DNA of 64,000 nt from Benincasa hispida (taxonomy: Eukaryota; Streptophyta; Magnoliopsida; Cucurbitales; Cucurbitaceae): contig NC_052354.1 in the NCBI RefSeq assembly GCF_009727055.1, positions 42,793,121-42,857,120 on the forward strand, read 5' to 3'. This document shows, in pieces, positions 45,682 to 56,404 of this stretch. How positions within the stretch are numbered: position 1 is the stretch's first letter; each line of letters starts with the position of its first letter. The translations under genes were made by a program, and so were the position numbers. Below the pieces are notes generated by a model. That model searched no databases. It saw only the letters and a program-made list of their open reading frames with translations, and was not told where the DNA came from.

Positions 45682-47354
45682 CCCTTGTCTCTACTTTGTC
45701 TCTGATCAAATGATACTTTATATCAATATGTTTTCTACTTGTGTGGTATTGTGGGTTTCTGGATAAATGTATTGCACTTTGGTTGTCACAATAGAGTTTT
45801 ACTACTGTTTTATTTAATCCAAAGTCTTTCAACAATCCTTTAAGCCACAATGCCTCTTTAATAGCTTCTGTTAATGCCATGTATTCAGCCTCGGTTCTCA
45901 ATAGGGTCACTATAAGTTGTAATGTAGCTTTTCAGCTGATTAGATTAGGATAATAAAGGAACAGATAGCCTGTTAAGGATTTTCTTTTGTCCAATCACCA
46001 GAATAGTCAGCATCCACATATCCGTATAACTCTAGGTTTGGTTTTGAAGATTTCGAATAGGTTAGTCTTGAGTTTTTTTTTTTGCCAAATAAGGTACGTT
46101 AGGATCCATTTAGTGTCTTTCCAATGTCTCTTACCTTGGTTAGATATATATATCTACTAACAAGACAGTTGAGTATGAGAGATCAGGTTTGGTAGAAATC
46201 ATTAAATACATCAGGCTTTCAACTGCTTGACTATAGGGTATAGTAGACATCTGTTTTAGATGTTCTTGGTTAGAATCTTTAAGAGAGTTGGCTTAAGATA
46301 AGTTAAAATGCTGAACAATTGGTAAGCTTACAGGTTTGGCATCACTTAGATTGAATCTCTTTAGAATTTTCTCACAATAGTTAAGCTGGTTGATGCTTAG
46401 AACAGACTCTTTTCTGTCTCTTAGGATCTCAATCCCTAGGACTTTACTTGCCTCTCCCAGATCCTTCATGTCAAATTCTCTCTTTAGGAGATTCTTTGAC
46501 ATGAATTAGGTCTTCCTTAAACCTACCTGCCATTAACATGTCATCCACATATATGAGTAAGTAAACTTTTTTCTTATAGGAACCTGTGTTTACATAAACA
46601 CATATGTCATAGGAACTTCTTTTAAATCCAATGCCAGCAATATAGTCATTGAACCTCCTATACCACCACCTAGGTGATTATTTCAACCCATAGATTGACT
46701 TGTTGAGCAGGCAATAGAGATTCTCTTTCCCTTAAACTTCAAATCCCTTAGGTTGTATCATGTAGATTGTCTCTTCTAGATGTCCATGTAGGAAAATAGT
46801 CTTCACATCTAGTTTATACAATTCTAAATTATTTTGAGCAACCAAGGATAAGAGAAGTCTTATAGAAGTTTGTTTAGCAACTGGAGAGAAAATCTCTAAA
46901 TAGTCTATTCCTTCCCTTTGTGTAAATCCCTTTGCAACCAACCTTGCCTTATACCTAGGTTTTTTATCACAGGATGTGCCTTCTTTGAGTTTAAAAACCC
47001 ATTTGGAAGCTACTGGTTTATAACCTTTGGGCAGGGGGGCTAGAGACCAAGTATCATTCACATTTAATGAGTGCATTTTCTCATTCATAGCTTCTATCCA
47101 ATTCCTTGAAATGGGATAACTTATTGCTTTTCCAAAGGTTCTTGGTTCTTGGTCAGTAAGAGCTACTACAACATTATGAACTAGATTCATATGGTTTATT
47201 TCAGTATATCTAGCTAGAGGAGTAATGATCCTTCTTTATCTATCTCTAGCTAAGGCATACTGGCTCAAATCAGGCTGTATATTAACAGTCTCCTCTTACT
47301 CCCCTGTTTCTTCCTCTACATCTTCTATGTCCCTAGGTAGATTAGGTTCTGTGG
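45682..47354 (-). pseudogene. Copia C reverse transcriptase and RNase H, right of the Athila insertion
   Basis: The minus strand carries RT blocks NWIEAMNEKMHSLNVNDTWS, PVASKWVFKLKEG, RYKARLVAKGFTQREGIDY, ARLLLSLVAQ-like and KLDVKTIFLHGHLEETIYM. The YVDD box survives (LLIYVDDMLMAG near 46540), followed by LKREFDMKDLGEASKVLGIE. RNase H reads TEAEYMALTEAIKEALWLKG then VVKLYCDNQSAIHLSRNP. Stops and frameshifts separate the blocks. Reading continues at 33656. Integrase and gag are absent; element B begins at about 47355. Confidence 0.85.
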
Positions 47355-47980
47355 GTTGTAATAACGAGTAGAAATACACATTATTACAGCTCAAACAAGT
47401 AAAATAATGAGAGAATGCGACGGTAAAAATAAACAATATCATGTCCAAAAGCGCTAAACTGAAGAAATTGTGATCTCATGCGCCCATCGCATAAAAGTAG
47501 TTAATTTACTTATTTTGTGCACGAAAAATGCGGTGGCGCAAGTAAGATTGCGATCCAAAGGAATTAGGCGTCAGCGCGCTTGAAGAATGCGATCGCAAAG
47601 TCATGCGATCGTGAGAAATTTCTCAAAAAGGCAGCCACATAAAGACTGCACATCAAGGTGACAGCTTAATAAATTATGATGGGACGGAAAGCTGATGACG
47701 ATCGAATCCGAATTTAGTTGACAAGCCGTTAAAGCCACACTGTAGCAAGTATACTCAACTTTCGATGACCATTAATCAGCGCATCAGAGCAGGAGATTTA
47801 ATGACTGCCCATCATTGTAACTGTCGCATATTACTCAGTAGTCCCTATGTTCGACCCTGGACTTACCAGGAAACCTAGTGAGGCTTATGCTTGGGTCTTA
47901 TTAGGAAAATTTGCATGTTAATCGCATAACAAATCACCATAGACTTAAACCATAATCGCATCACAATTCACAACGCATCA
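47355..47980 (+). repeat. Partial 5' LTR of element B
   Basis: Only the 3' part of the LTR is present. It ends CAACGCATCA, the mirror of the TGATGC ends of LTRs E and D. It contains GCGATCGCA-like words and the phrase AGTCCCTATGTTCGACC shared with F and (in reverse) E. The junction with copia C near 47355 is approximate. Confidence 0.65.
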
Positions 47981-47986
47981 AGTTTT

Positions 47987-48003
47987 TGGCACTGTTGTCG
48001 GGA
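47987..48003 (+). other. Primer binding site of element B (tRNA-Asp-like)
   Basis: TGGCACTGTTGTCGGGA follows the LTR end by six bases, close to the TGGCGCCGTTGCCGGGG form used by Athila elements. Confidence 0.75.
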
Positions 48004-48216
48004 CTACGGCTGTATATATTGCGCTAACAGTAAACATTTTGATTTTCTTTACAGCTTTTGACCTCTGTGCACTGCCACTCCTTCGGTAAAGGAAGAAGCA
48101 GGGGTCGCATAAGCGAAGGACACGCTCCTGAGCCCAACTACGACCTAGATATTGAAAGAACGTTCTGAAGAAGACAGAGAAACAACCGCCAACAACAACA
48201 AAAAAGAAATCCCAGA

Positions 48217-48828
48217 ATGGCAGAACAATCGGAAGAAAGAGCTACAAATGAAAACAACCTAATGGAAAACCCCATTCTCCTGGGGAACGACCGCAATAGA
48301 CCCATCCAAGACTATGCGTCACCTAACCTATATGATTTCTCCCCAGGAATCATGAGGCCAACATAGAACGGATCGAGGTTTGAGATGAAACCGGTTATGT
48401 TACAGATGATCCAAATAGCCGAACAGTTTGGTGGAAGGCGTGGCGAGGATCCGCACGCTCATCTACGAAGTTTCATTGAAATCTTTTAACGCTTTTTTGT
48501 TCCCAAATATCTCTGCTGAAGAAGTTCGACTCACAATTTTCCCATTTTCGTTATACGATCAAGTAAAGAAATGGGCATATTCCCTCGAACCAGGGGAGAT
48601 AACTTTGTGGGAACAGGTTGTCAAAAAGTTCATGAACAAATATTTCCCTCCTATCGAGAATGCAAGAAGGAAGAAGTTAATCACGAATTTTGAACAGGAA
48701 ATAGATGAATCGCTCAGCGATGCGTGGGCGAGGTTTAAGATATTATTGCGAGATTGTCCGCACAACGGATTACGAGACTATCTTCAAATGGAGATATTTT
48801 ATCATGGATTGAATCCTTCATCGCAGAC
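48217..48828 (+). pseudogene. Element B gag, N-terminal part
   Basis: From ATG 48217 (MAEQSEERATNENNLMENPI) the frame reaches PNLYDFSPGIMRPT, a stop, then QIAEQFGGRRGEDPHAHLRS. After a frameshift near 48485 it reads FLFPNISAEEVRLTIFPFSL, VVKKFMNKYFPPIENARRKK, DESLSDAWARFKILLRDCP and IFYHGLNPSSQT. This is the Athila-like capsid. At 48829 the coding sequence stops being gag: an LTR of element E begins (TGATGC), so B was interrupted by insertion. The rest of B is not seen in the window. Confidence 0.8.
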
Positions 48829-50856
48829 TGATGCTTATTTTTATGAAGTGAAATTATGGATGATATGCGATGGTGAAATTGCATTGTGCACTCAAGTTTC
48901 CTCAGCAGAATCCAAGTGTAAATTCCACTGAGTTTCCTGGTAAGTCCAGGGTCGAACTCAGGGACTTGTGAAAATAGATTGCGTTGGTAATTTTTATGAA
49001 AACTTTGTGGTAACCGGTAACTCAATTAATTGTTGGTTTGTTGTTGATTGCGTTGATGAAAAATAAACAAATACGGCAGATTTAAGAAAAGTCAATTGTG
49101 TGATAGATACACTGAGTATGTGGATGAACGGGTTGAGAAGATCTTTAGCTAGCGTTACTTGGGAATGCGTCAAACTATGCAATCATGCTACAACCATGCA
49201 CAGCAAGTCATTTTCTAATGCAAATGCGATGCTCCTAAGTCTAGGACGCATGTGTTGAATGCAAAAGTGTCCATAGAGCTTATCCCTAAGTCTCTATTCT
49301 TTTCCTATGCGATGATGCAAAATGCATAAAGGCAAGGTGACCGTATAAAATCATATCCTATTTTTAGGATACATGCGACGCGTTGATAACAAATAGTGCG
49401 TATTCCTAAGCTTCTATCTCTTGATTATGCGTTCTAATCTGACTCTCTCGAGCCTAGATTCTAACCTGACCTTCCCAAGCCTAGATCCTGTCCTTAGACT
49501 ACCCTCTCGAGTATCTCCAATGGACAAATGAAGCATACATAATACATGATAATCGCATAGAGTGAAGATTCCCTAGTTGTGCTAGCTAAATGCTTCTCAA
49601 CTCATTCAACTAATTTAGATACTCATACGTAAATAACAGAGAATGAACAGATATGGAGAAATAGATTCCATTTCGATCAATGAGTGAAGTACAAAATAGC
49701 AATGGAAGTTAAAGATAGAGAGCCTGGTATCAATTCCTTTCTGACTGAGGCTTTTCCACTGTAAATCTCTATTCAATTCTAAAGATGTTCCTACTTCCGC
49801 AGGCGTCAACCCTCTCTCTATCCTTGAAGTTTCCGGCGCTCTCCCAAGCTTACCAGAATGATCTATCGGCATAACCTCCTCTCTCGCGTCCACCTTAAAA
49901 TGAAAGAAAACTATGAACAAGGACGTGTGAACTGATTAACTGATCAACCCCTTTTTTGAAGGATGCCCTTATAGAACATCAAGGGTGAAAGTCGATTTCA
50001 CTCTCATGATTGTTCAGATGGGACTGCTTTAATTCTTGACTGATGCGCCAAATATTTATCACTAAAAAGCTGAATGTACTTGTGATCATTATCGGCTGTT
50101 AATTTAATTTGGATTCGACTGTCATCAGCTTTCTGTCCCATCGCGATTAATTAGCCTTTCACCCAGATGCGCCCACCATGTTGCACTGACCAAGTTGTGG
50201 CAATCCTTCTNCTCCCAAGTATCTCTAATGGACGAATGAAGCATACATAATACAAGATAATCGCATAGCATGAAGATTCCCTAGTTGTGCTAGCTAAATG
50301 CTTTTCAACCCATTCAACTAATTTAGCTACTCATGCGTAAATAATAGAGAGTGAACAAATATAGAGAAATAGATTCCATTTCGATAAATGGTGGAGTACA
50401 AAATGATAATGGAAGTTAAAGGTAGAGAGCCTGGTAGCAATTCCTTGCTGACCGAGGCCTTTACACTGTAATCTCTATTCAATTCTAAAGATGTTCCCGC
50501 TTCCGCAGGCGTCGACCCTCTCTCTATCCTTGAAGCTTCCGGCGCTCTCCCAAGCTTACCAGAATGATCTTTCTGTCCCATCGCGATTAATTAGCCTTTC
50601 ACCCAGATGCGCCCACCATGTTGCACTGACCAAGTTGTGGCAATCCTTCTTGGGCGAATATTTGTGGACACGATCACTGCAAAGACTTGTAGTGGTGTTG
50701 TGCTCAACCAATGATTTCCTATGATCGCAATTTCCGCCTTGCGTTATCGCATATTCTGCACAAAAAATACACAAATCAACTGTTCTAATGCGATGAACGC
50801 AAGCCAGCAATATTATGAAATTGATGTTTAATGGATGCAATTTCTGCCCATTATCA
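48829..50856 (-). repeat. 3' LTR of element E, containing an assembly gap
   Basis: Plus-strand edges are TGATGC at 48829 and TTATCA at 50856, so the minus-strand LTR is TGATAA...GCATCA. The polypurine tract lies just outside at the right. A single N at 50211 is flanked by repeats: 49501-49860 is similar to 50213-50565, and about 50132-50210 equals about 50570-50650. The right-hand copy lacks the intervening part of about 265 bp. The true LTR is therefore probably shorter, or two allelic or paralogous LTRs were merged. Confidence 0.75.
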
Positions 50857-50870
50857 CACCCCCAAATTTA
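50857..50870 (-). other. Polypurine tract of element E
   Basis: The minus strand reads TAAATTTGGGGGTG directly before TGATAATGGG, the LTR start. The same tract precedes LTR D at 58075. Confidence 0.75.
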
Positions 50871-52189
50871 AACAATGCTTATCCTCAAGCATAAGCTAAA
50901 GATTTCCTTTAGCAAGTCAAGCACAATGTCCTTTTCCTAGATTTCTCAAGGATACTTCGTTCAAATCCTATATACCAAAGTTTCCTTAAGCCTTATTCAA
51001 GTCTCTTCTTGAAATATTTCTAAAACCTAGGGACTGCAAGCTTAACCTTCAAAAGAACTTTACTAATTTCCGGAACATCGCATGATTTATTTTAAAAAGA
51101 ATTTTGTTTTTCACCGGTGAGTCAAATGATTTTATCCTTGCATATTTCTTGACATTATTATTTTTTTTCACCAGCTTGCCCCCACGTGTGTCATACGACA
51201 TCTAACTACGAACAATGCACTTTTCCTCAGACTAAACTCATACCTACTTGGCAGCGGAGTTGCGGTCATTTATTTATGCATTGATCTTGGTGACTTACTT
51301 TCGTTTTGGCTTGCCTCCACGTGTGTCATGTGGATATCCAACTAAGGGTAAGTGCTTTCACAACTTAACTCTTATCAACATAGGTTTCCCATTGCGTTGA
51401 CAGTAGAGTTGTTATTCTCAAAAAAAAAAAAAATTCTCTATTTTTTTTTTCCTTTTTTCTTTTCTTTCTTTCTTTTCTTTCTTTTTTATTTCAAAATATC
51501 AAGGACGAAAATAAATACCTCACCCGCAAATTTAAAATGCGACAATTTCCTCATTGCCAAAAGATTGAAATAAGTCATGCAATGTTCCTAGAAAGTTTCG
51601 TAAAGAGAGTTTGAAAGAAAGCTAGCAAACCCCTAACTTCTAGAAATATTTTATAAGGTGAGTATCTTAAGGTTAAGATGACTCTAGTATATACGAAAAT
51701 AGAAGCATGTTTTTCATCATTGAAATCATACTTGGCAAAGAAACAGCATGCGATAAATTACTAAATTTATCTATGCAAATGATTGCGGTAATCAAAGAGG
51801 ATGTGGTGATAAAACTTTTAAAACTAACATTCGATGCGATAGCGCAAAATTTGAAATAAAGATAAGGAAGAATACACCCCCAAATTTGTGTTGTCGCCCG
51901 CATTGTGTATTGATGCATCCATCTTTGCGGCGATCTATCTTCTTTGGATTGCGGTGATGGAGTGAGATAATTTGCTGCTTCCTGTAACATCTCCACAATC
52001 TTATGCCTTAATCGTTGTAAACAAACAAAGAGAGGGTCAAATGATTTTAAACAAAACAACGAATTTTTTTTTTTTCAGAAGGAATAATAAGTAAAATGCA
52101 GATAAATAAATGATGATTAAAGTGATGAGGGAATGATAGTTCAAGAACCAAACACAGGGTACTTCGGGTTTTTCAGCTTCATGGATGTC
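50871..52189 (-). other. 3' untranslated region of element E
   Basis: No env-like ORF recognised. Poly-T/CT-rich tracts lie near 51420-51490. Phrases such as CCACGTGTGTCAT recur (51184, 51318) and have a counterpart in element D (GGGTGTCATGCGGAC near 58432), so E and D share this region. Confidence 0.55.
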
Positions 52190-53460
52190 TTTTGTGGCTG
52201 GAAATCACCTCCACAATGTGCCTTCACTCGCTTCCATTAACCTTAAATGTACGACTTCCATCTTCAGTGATCAGCTCCACCGCAGCATGTTGGAATATCT
52301 CTTTAATGATGAAGAGTCCGGACCAGCGTGATTTTAATTTTCCCGGAAAGAGTCGTAAACGTGAGTTTAAGAGTAAGACCTTTTGCCCGACTTAAATGTT
52401 CTTACCGCATATGCGTTTGTCATGCAGCGTTTGGTGCGCTCTTTATAAATATTTGCATTTTCATATGCGTTAGTCATCCATTATTTTAGCTTGGCCAGTT
52501 GCATTTTCCGCGCTTCTCCGGCTTTCTTCAAATCAAAGTTCAGCTTCTTTACCGCCCACAAGCCCTTATATTCCAGCTCCAATGGCAAATGACACACCTT
52601 ACCAAATACCAATGCATATGGGGACATACCTATGGGTATTTTAAATGCAGTTTGGTATGCCCATAACGCATCGTCAACCTTTTTTGCCCAATCTGTACGT
52701 GAAGGCCTTACTATCTTCTCAAGTATCAGCTTAATTTCTTGATTTGACACCTCGGCTTTACCATTCGTCTGCGGATGGTATGCGATGGCCACTTTGTGGA
52801 GAATGTTGTATTTGCGCAGCAGCTCCTTAACTGTATGATTGACAAAGTGTGACCTCTCATCACTTATGATGGCACGGGGAGTGCCAAAACGAGTGAAAAT
52901 GTTCTTCTTTAGGAATTTAGAGACTACTGCCTCATCGCTTGCGGCGCATGCCAATGCCTCAACCCATTTGGACACATAATCGATGGCTAATAAAATATAA
53001 TGCTTACCATTCGAGGGAGGGAATGGTCCCATGAAATCAATCGCCCATACGTCGAATAATTCAAGCTTCAAGATGGTGTTCATTGGCATTGCATGTTTCC
53101 ATGAAATGTTACCTGTGCGTTGGCACCGATCACACTTCATTGCGTAGTCAGCTACATCCTTGAACAATATAGGCCAAAAAAATCCACTCTATAAAACTTT
53201 GGTTGCGGTACGCTGCCCTCCAAAGTGCCCACCATATGGTGAGTCATGACATTGCGATAATGTACGTTGTTGAGCAGCATTTGGTATGCATAATCGAAAA
53301 ATCTGGTCTACCCCTCTTTTATACAGATTCGGCTCGTCCCAATAATAATGTCTGCATTCATATTTAAGCTTTCTCTATTGGTGGTAGGTGTAATCTTCAG
53401 GAAACTGCTCGCAAACCAAATAATTGACTATGTCTGCATACCAAGGCAATTATTCAATAT
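52190..53460 (-). pseudogene. Element E integrase
   Basis: An open stretch (53167-52481, 228 residues) covers [80 protein letters not shown] and [20 protein letters not shown]. The two aspartates and the glutamate of the DDE core are all visible. Upstream, the zinc-binding part (SPYGGHFGGQRTA) contains a stop before [11 protein letters not shown]. Downstream, the GPY/F part is frameshifted. This is the best-preserved integrase in the window, but the gene as a whole is broken. Confidence 0.85.
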
Positions 53461-54016
53461 GGAATAGCTGCTCATCCGGGAACACTGCACTCACCTTAGA
53501 CTCTTTGCGGTCAACCTCAGGACTTTCCAGTCTAGACAAGTGATCCGCAACTTGGTTCTCTGTCCCCTTCATGTCAATTATTTCTATATCAAATTCTTGA
53601 AGGAGGAGAAGCCATCCGATCAACCTCGGCTTTGCGTTCTTCTTTGTCATTAAATATTTTATTGTCAAATGATCAGTATGGATGAGTATCCTTGTTCCCA
53701 ACAGATATGCCCGAAATTTTCCCAACGCAAAAATTACCACCAGAAGCTCTTTCTCTGTGGTGGTATAATTTGTTTGAGTAGGGTTTAATGTTTTACTCGC
53801 ATATTCGATGGGATGCAAAATTGTTTTTCTCTTTTGTGTCAGAACTTCTCCCATCACATACCCACTTGCATCGCACATAATTTCAAAAGAAAGTGTCCAG
53901 TCCAGTGCAATCAATACTGGTGAGGTAATCAGCGCATTCTTCAAAACTCGAAATGTGTTGAGGCAGTTGTTGTCAAATTCAAATTTTTTGTCAGCCTCTA
54001 ACAACATATTCAGTGG
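53450..54016 (-). pseudogene. Element E RNase H
   Basis: An open frame of 185 residues (54007-53450): [60 protein letters not shown] and [20 protein letters not shown]. The catalytic positions typical of gypsy RNase H (CDAS, E of TTTEKE, TDH) are present. A stop near 54016 separates it from reverse transcriptase. It ends at [12 protein letters not shown], the normal linker to integrase. Confidence 0.85.
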
Positions 54017-55394
54017 TCATGCTATTTTCGAAAAGTCTTTGACAAAGCGTCTGTAAAATCCAGCGTGCCCCAAGAAGCTTCGTACAGCCTTCATGCTTAT
54101 TGGAGGTGGAAGTTTTTCAATTGCTTTAATTTTTGCTTTGTCAACCTCCAACCCATCCTGGGAAACCTTGTGTCCCAACACTATGCCCTCCTTCACCATG
54201 AAATGACATTTTTCCCAATTAAGCACCAGCTTCGTCTTTTCGCATCTCTTTAGTATCTTCTCCAAGTTGTCTAGACAAACTTCATAGGGTTTCCCATAAA
54301 CAGAGAAGTCGTCCATAAAGATTTCAACAGAGTCCTTGAGATAATATGAAAAGATAGCCATCATGCACCTTTGGATCGTGCTTGACACATTGCATAGGCC
54401 AAATGACATGCGGCGAAAAGAAAATGTCCCATAAGGGCAGGTGAATGTGGTCTTGTCTTGGTCTTCTAGAGTTATCATAATCTAGTTGTACTCGGCATAA
54501 CCATCCAGAAAGCAATAGAAGTCATTTCCAGCTAGACGGTCTAGCATTTGATCAATGAACGGCAAAGGGAAATGATCTTTCTTTGTGGCCGCATTCAACT
54601 TGCGGTAATCCATGCAATTGCACCACCCAGTGATGATTGTTTGCAGTATTAATTCATTGTTTTCATTTGGGACTACCGTCATGCCGCCCTTTTTTGGCAC
54701 ACACTGCATGAGGCTGACCCACGTGCTATCTGCTATAGGATAGATAATGCCCGCATCTAACCATTTAATGATCTCCTTTTTAACAACCTCTTTCATCGCA
54801 GGGTTGAGTCTGCGTTGATGTTCAATCGTTGCTTTGTTGTCCTCTTCAAGACGAATGCGGTGCATGCAGTACACAGGGCTAATTCCTGGCTGTCTCTTAT
54901 ACACATCTAGATGTGTATAAGAGACAGGTTGTTGCTTTGTGGTAATCTTCAAGACGAATGCGGTGCATGCAGTACACAGGGCTAATTCCTCTTATGTCGA
55001 TGAGCGTCCAACCAATTGCTTTCACATACTTCCTTAGAATGCTCATCAACGCATTCTTCTGGTCTTCGTTGAGCTTAGAGGAAATGATAACTGGAAGCTT
55101 CTCATTCTGCCCCAAAAATGCGTACTTTAAATGATTTGGTAGGGTCTTTAATTCCCGGGTTGGTGGTCCCACTAGGGATGGTTGCGTTGTTTTTCTTTCT
55201 TCTTTTTCTATTGGCTCTTCTTTTTGATTTATGATCATTTCTTCTTCCTTGTTTGTTTTTGTCATGATCGCATTACAAGCAGTAACAGATGTGCTGGCAT
55301 CCTCTTCTTCATTCTCTTCATCAAACTTTTCTTCTTCAATCGAATTCTGGTCATCATCTGAGTCATGCAGGTCTTCCTTATCCGAAAACTTCAT
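54017..55394 (-). pseudogene. Element E reverse transcriptase, interrupted by adapter
   Basis: Blocks in order on the minus strand: LKYAFLGQNEKLPVIISSKL and VKAIGWTLIDIRGISPVYCM, then the 38-bp adapter, then a second ISPVYCMHRIRLE, GIIYPIADSTWVSLMQCVPK, CMDYRKLNAATKKDHFPLPF, DRLAGNDFYCFLDGYAEYN, a stop, TTFTCPYGTFSFRRMSFGLC and IFMDDFSVYGKPYEVCLDNL. The FMDD catalytic box is intact. The duplicated ISPVYCMHRIRLE and the SYTHLDVYKRQ peptide are artefacts of the adapter insertion, not biology. The acidic linker upstream of LKYAFLG also belongs to this frame. Confidence 0.85.
54890..54927. other. Nextera mate-pair junction adapter (assembly contamination)
   Basis: CTGTCTCTTATACACATCT is followed directly by its perfect reverse complement AGATGTGTATAAGAGACAG: two head-to-head 19-bp Tn5 mosaic ends, 38 bp in total. 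The 45 bp at 54843-54887 are repeated exactly at 54946-54990 around it. Confidence 0.97.
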
Positions 55395-55435
55395 GGCACG
55401 AATTATGGTAAATATGAGCTTCTGTCTGTTGATAC

Positions 55436-55831
55436 TTAAGGTGATTTCCCTTTATGCACATAAATCTGAGCACGACCTGTTGATAAAAATGGTCGCCCTA
55501 GAATGATGGACACATCATTGTCGGCCTTGTAATCCAATATGATGAAGTCCCCTGATAGGATAAATTCTTTAATGGTTATCAACACGTCATTCACTTTTCC
55601 CTCTGGATGCACCAGAGATCTATCGGCCAGTTGGAGAGTCAACGTTGTGGGCACAAGTTGCCCTACATTAAGTTGCCTAAAGATTGAAAGAGGCATTAAA
55701 TTTATGTTGGCTCCCAAGTCACATAGAGCTTGCTCGATGTACAGTCCTCCTATGGAGCAAGAAATTGTAAAGCTCCTAGGATCGCTCATCTTCGGTGGAA
55801 TGATTGATTTTGAACTTTGAGTTAGCGCCAC
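55436..55831 (-). pseudogene. Element E aspartic protease
   Basis: The frame of 131 residues reads FTISCSIGGLYIEQALCDLG, NINLMPLSIFRQLNVGQLVP, LTLQLADRSLVHPEGKVNDV and VSIILGRPFLSTGRAQI. The active site DLGANINLMP and the ILGRPFL segment are intact, as in Athila proteases. The frame joins the gag C-terminus upstream with a stop near 55822 and the acidic linker downstream after a break. Confidence 0.85.
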
Positions 55832-56400
55832 CGTGGCAACTTGCCAGCTCCCTTCTTCTTAGTTACCATATCCTTCAGAAACTTTACATAGGTAGGCATT
55901 TCCTTAATCGTTTCACTGAAATAAATATTAATATGTAATTGTTTTAACATAGATAGAAAGCGTTGGTACTGTACCTCTTCGTTCTTTTTCTTCCTTAGTC
56001 TCTGTGGGAAAGTGGATAACTGCACATTCATGGTTCCTGTCTAAGTTGGCTTTGAGGTCAACGCATCCTCTGGTTCTACTGTTTCTTTTTCTCTTTCTTC
56101 TTTTGCATCACCGCAATTTCAGGTTCAACTGCAATGGGAGTTGTCCAATTATGCTCCTTTTTTCTCCCTCCACAGTCTTCCTACTTCGCAATGTCACAAC
56201 CTGACATTGCTCTTTACCTGATCCCCCGGGTTGCGTGGGAGTTCTGTTGAACTCAGCAAAGCCCTTTGCGGTCTACTCTTCAGCTCACTCGCAATCTGGC
56301 CCATCTGTAATTCTAGATTGCGGATGGACGTCAGCTGACTTTGAAGCACAGTAGGCTGTTGACTGGCTTTTAGATAGGTAAAGATGTATGATGTTCTATG
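55822..56400 (-). pseudogene. Element E gag C-terminus
   Basis: The minus strand shows LTSIRNLELQMGQIASELKS near 56340-56280, then the gag-protease linker: RFLSMLKQLHINIYFSETIK then MPTYVKFLKDMVTKKK. These are standard in Athila polyproteins. The gag continues to about 56400, where LTR D begins. No primer site separates them, so E's capsid and 5' LTR are not adjacent. Confidence 0.75.
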
Positions 56401-56404
56401 CTCA

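Noticed and set aside
54890..54927. Natural perfect palindrome or transposon end
   Set aside because: Exact identity to paired synthetic Tn5 mosaic ends, present three times with flanking duplications, is far better explained by library adapter.
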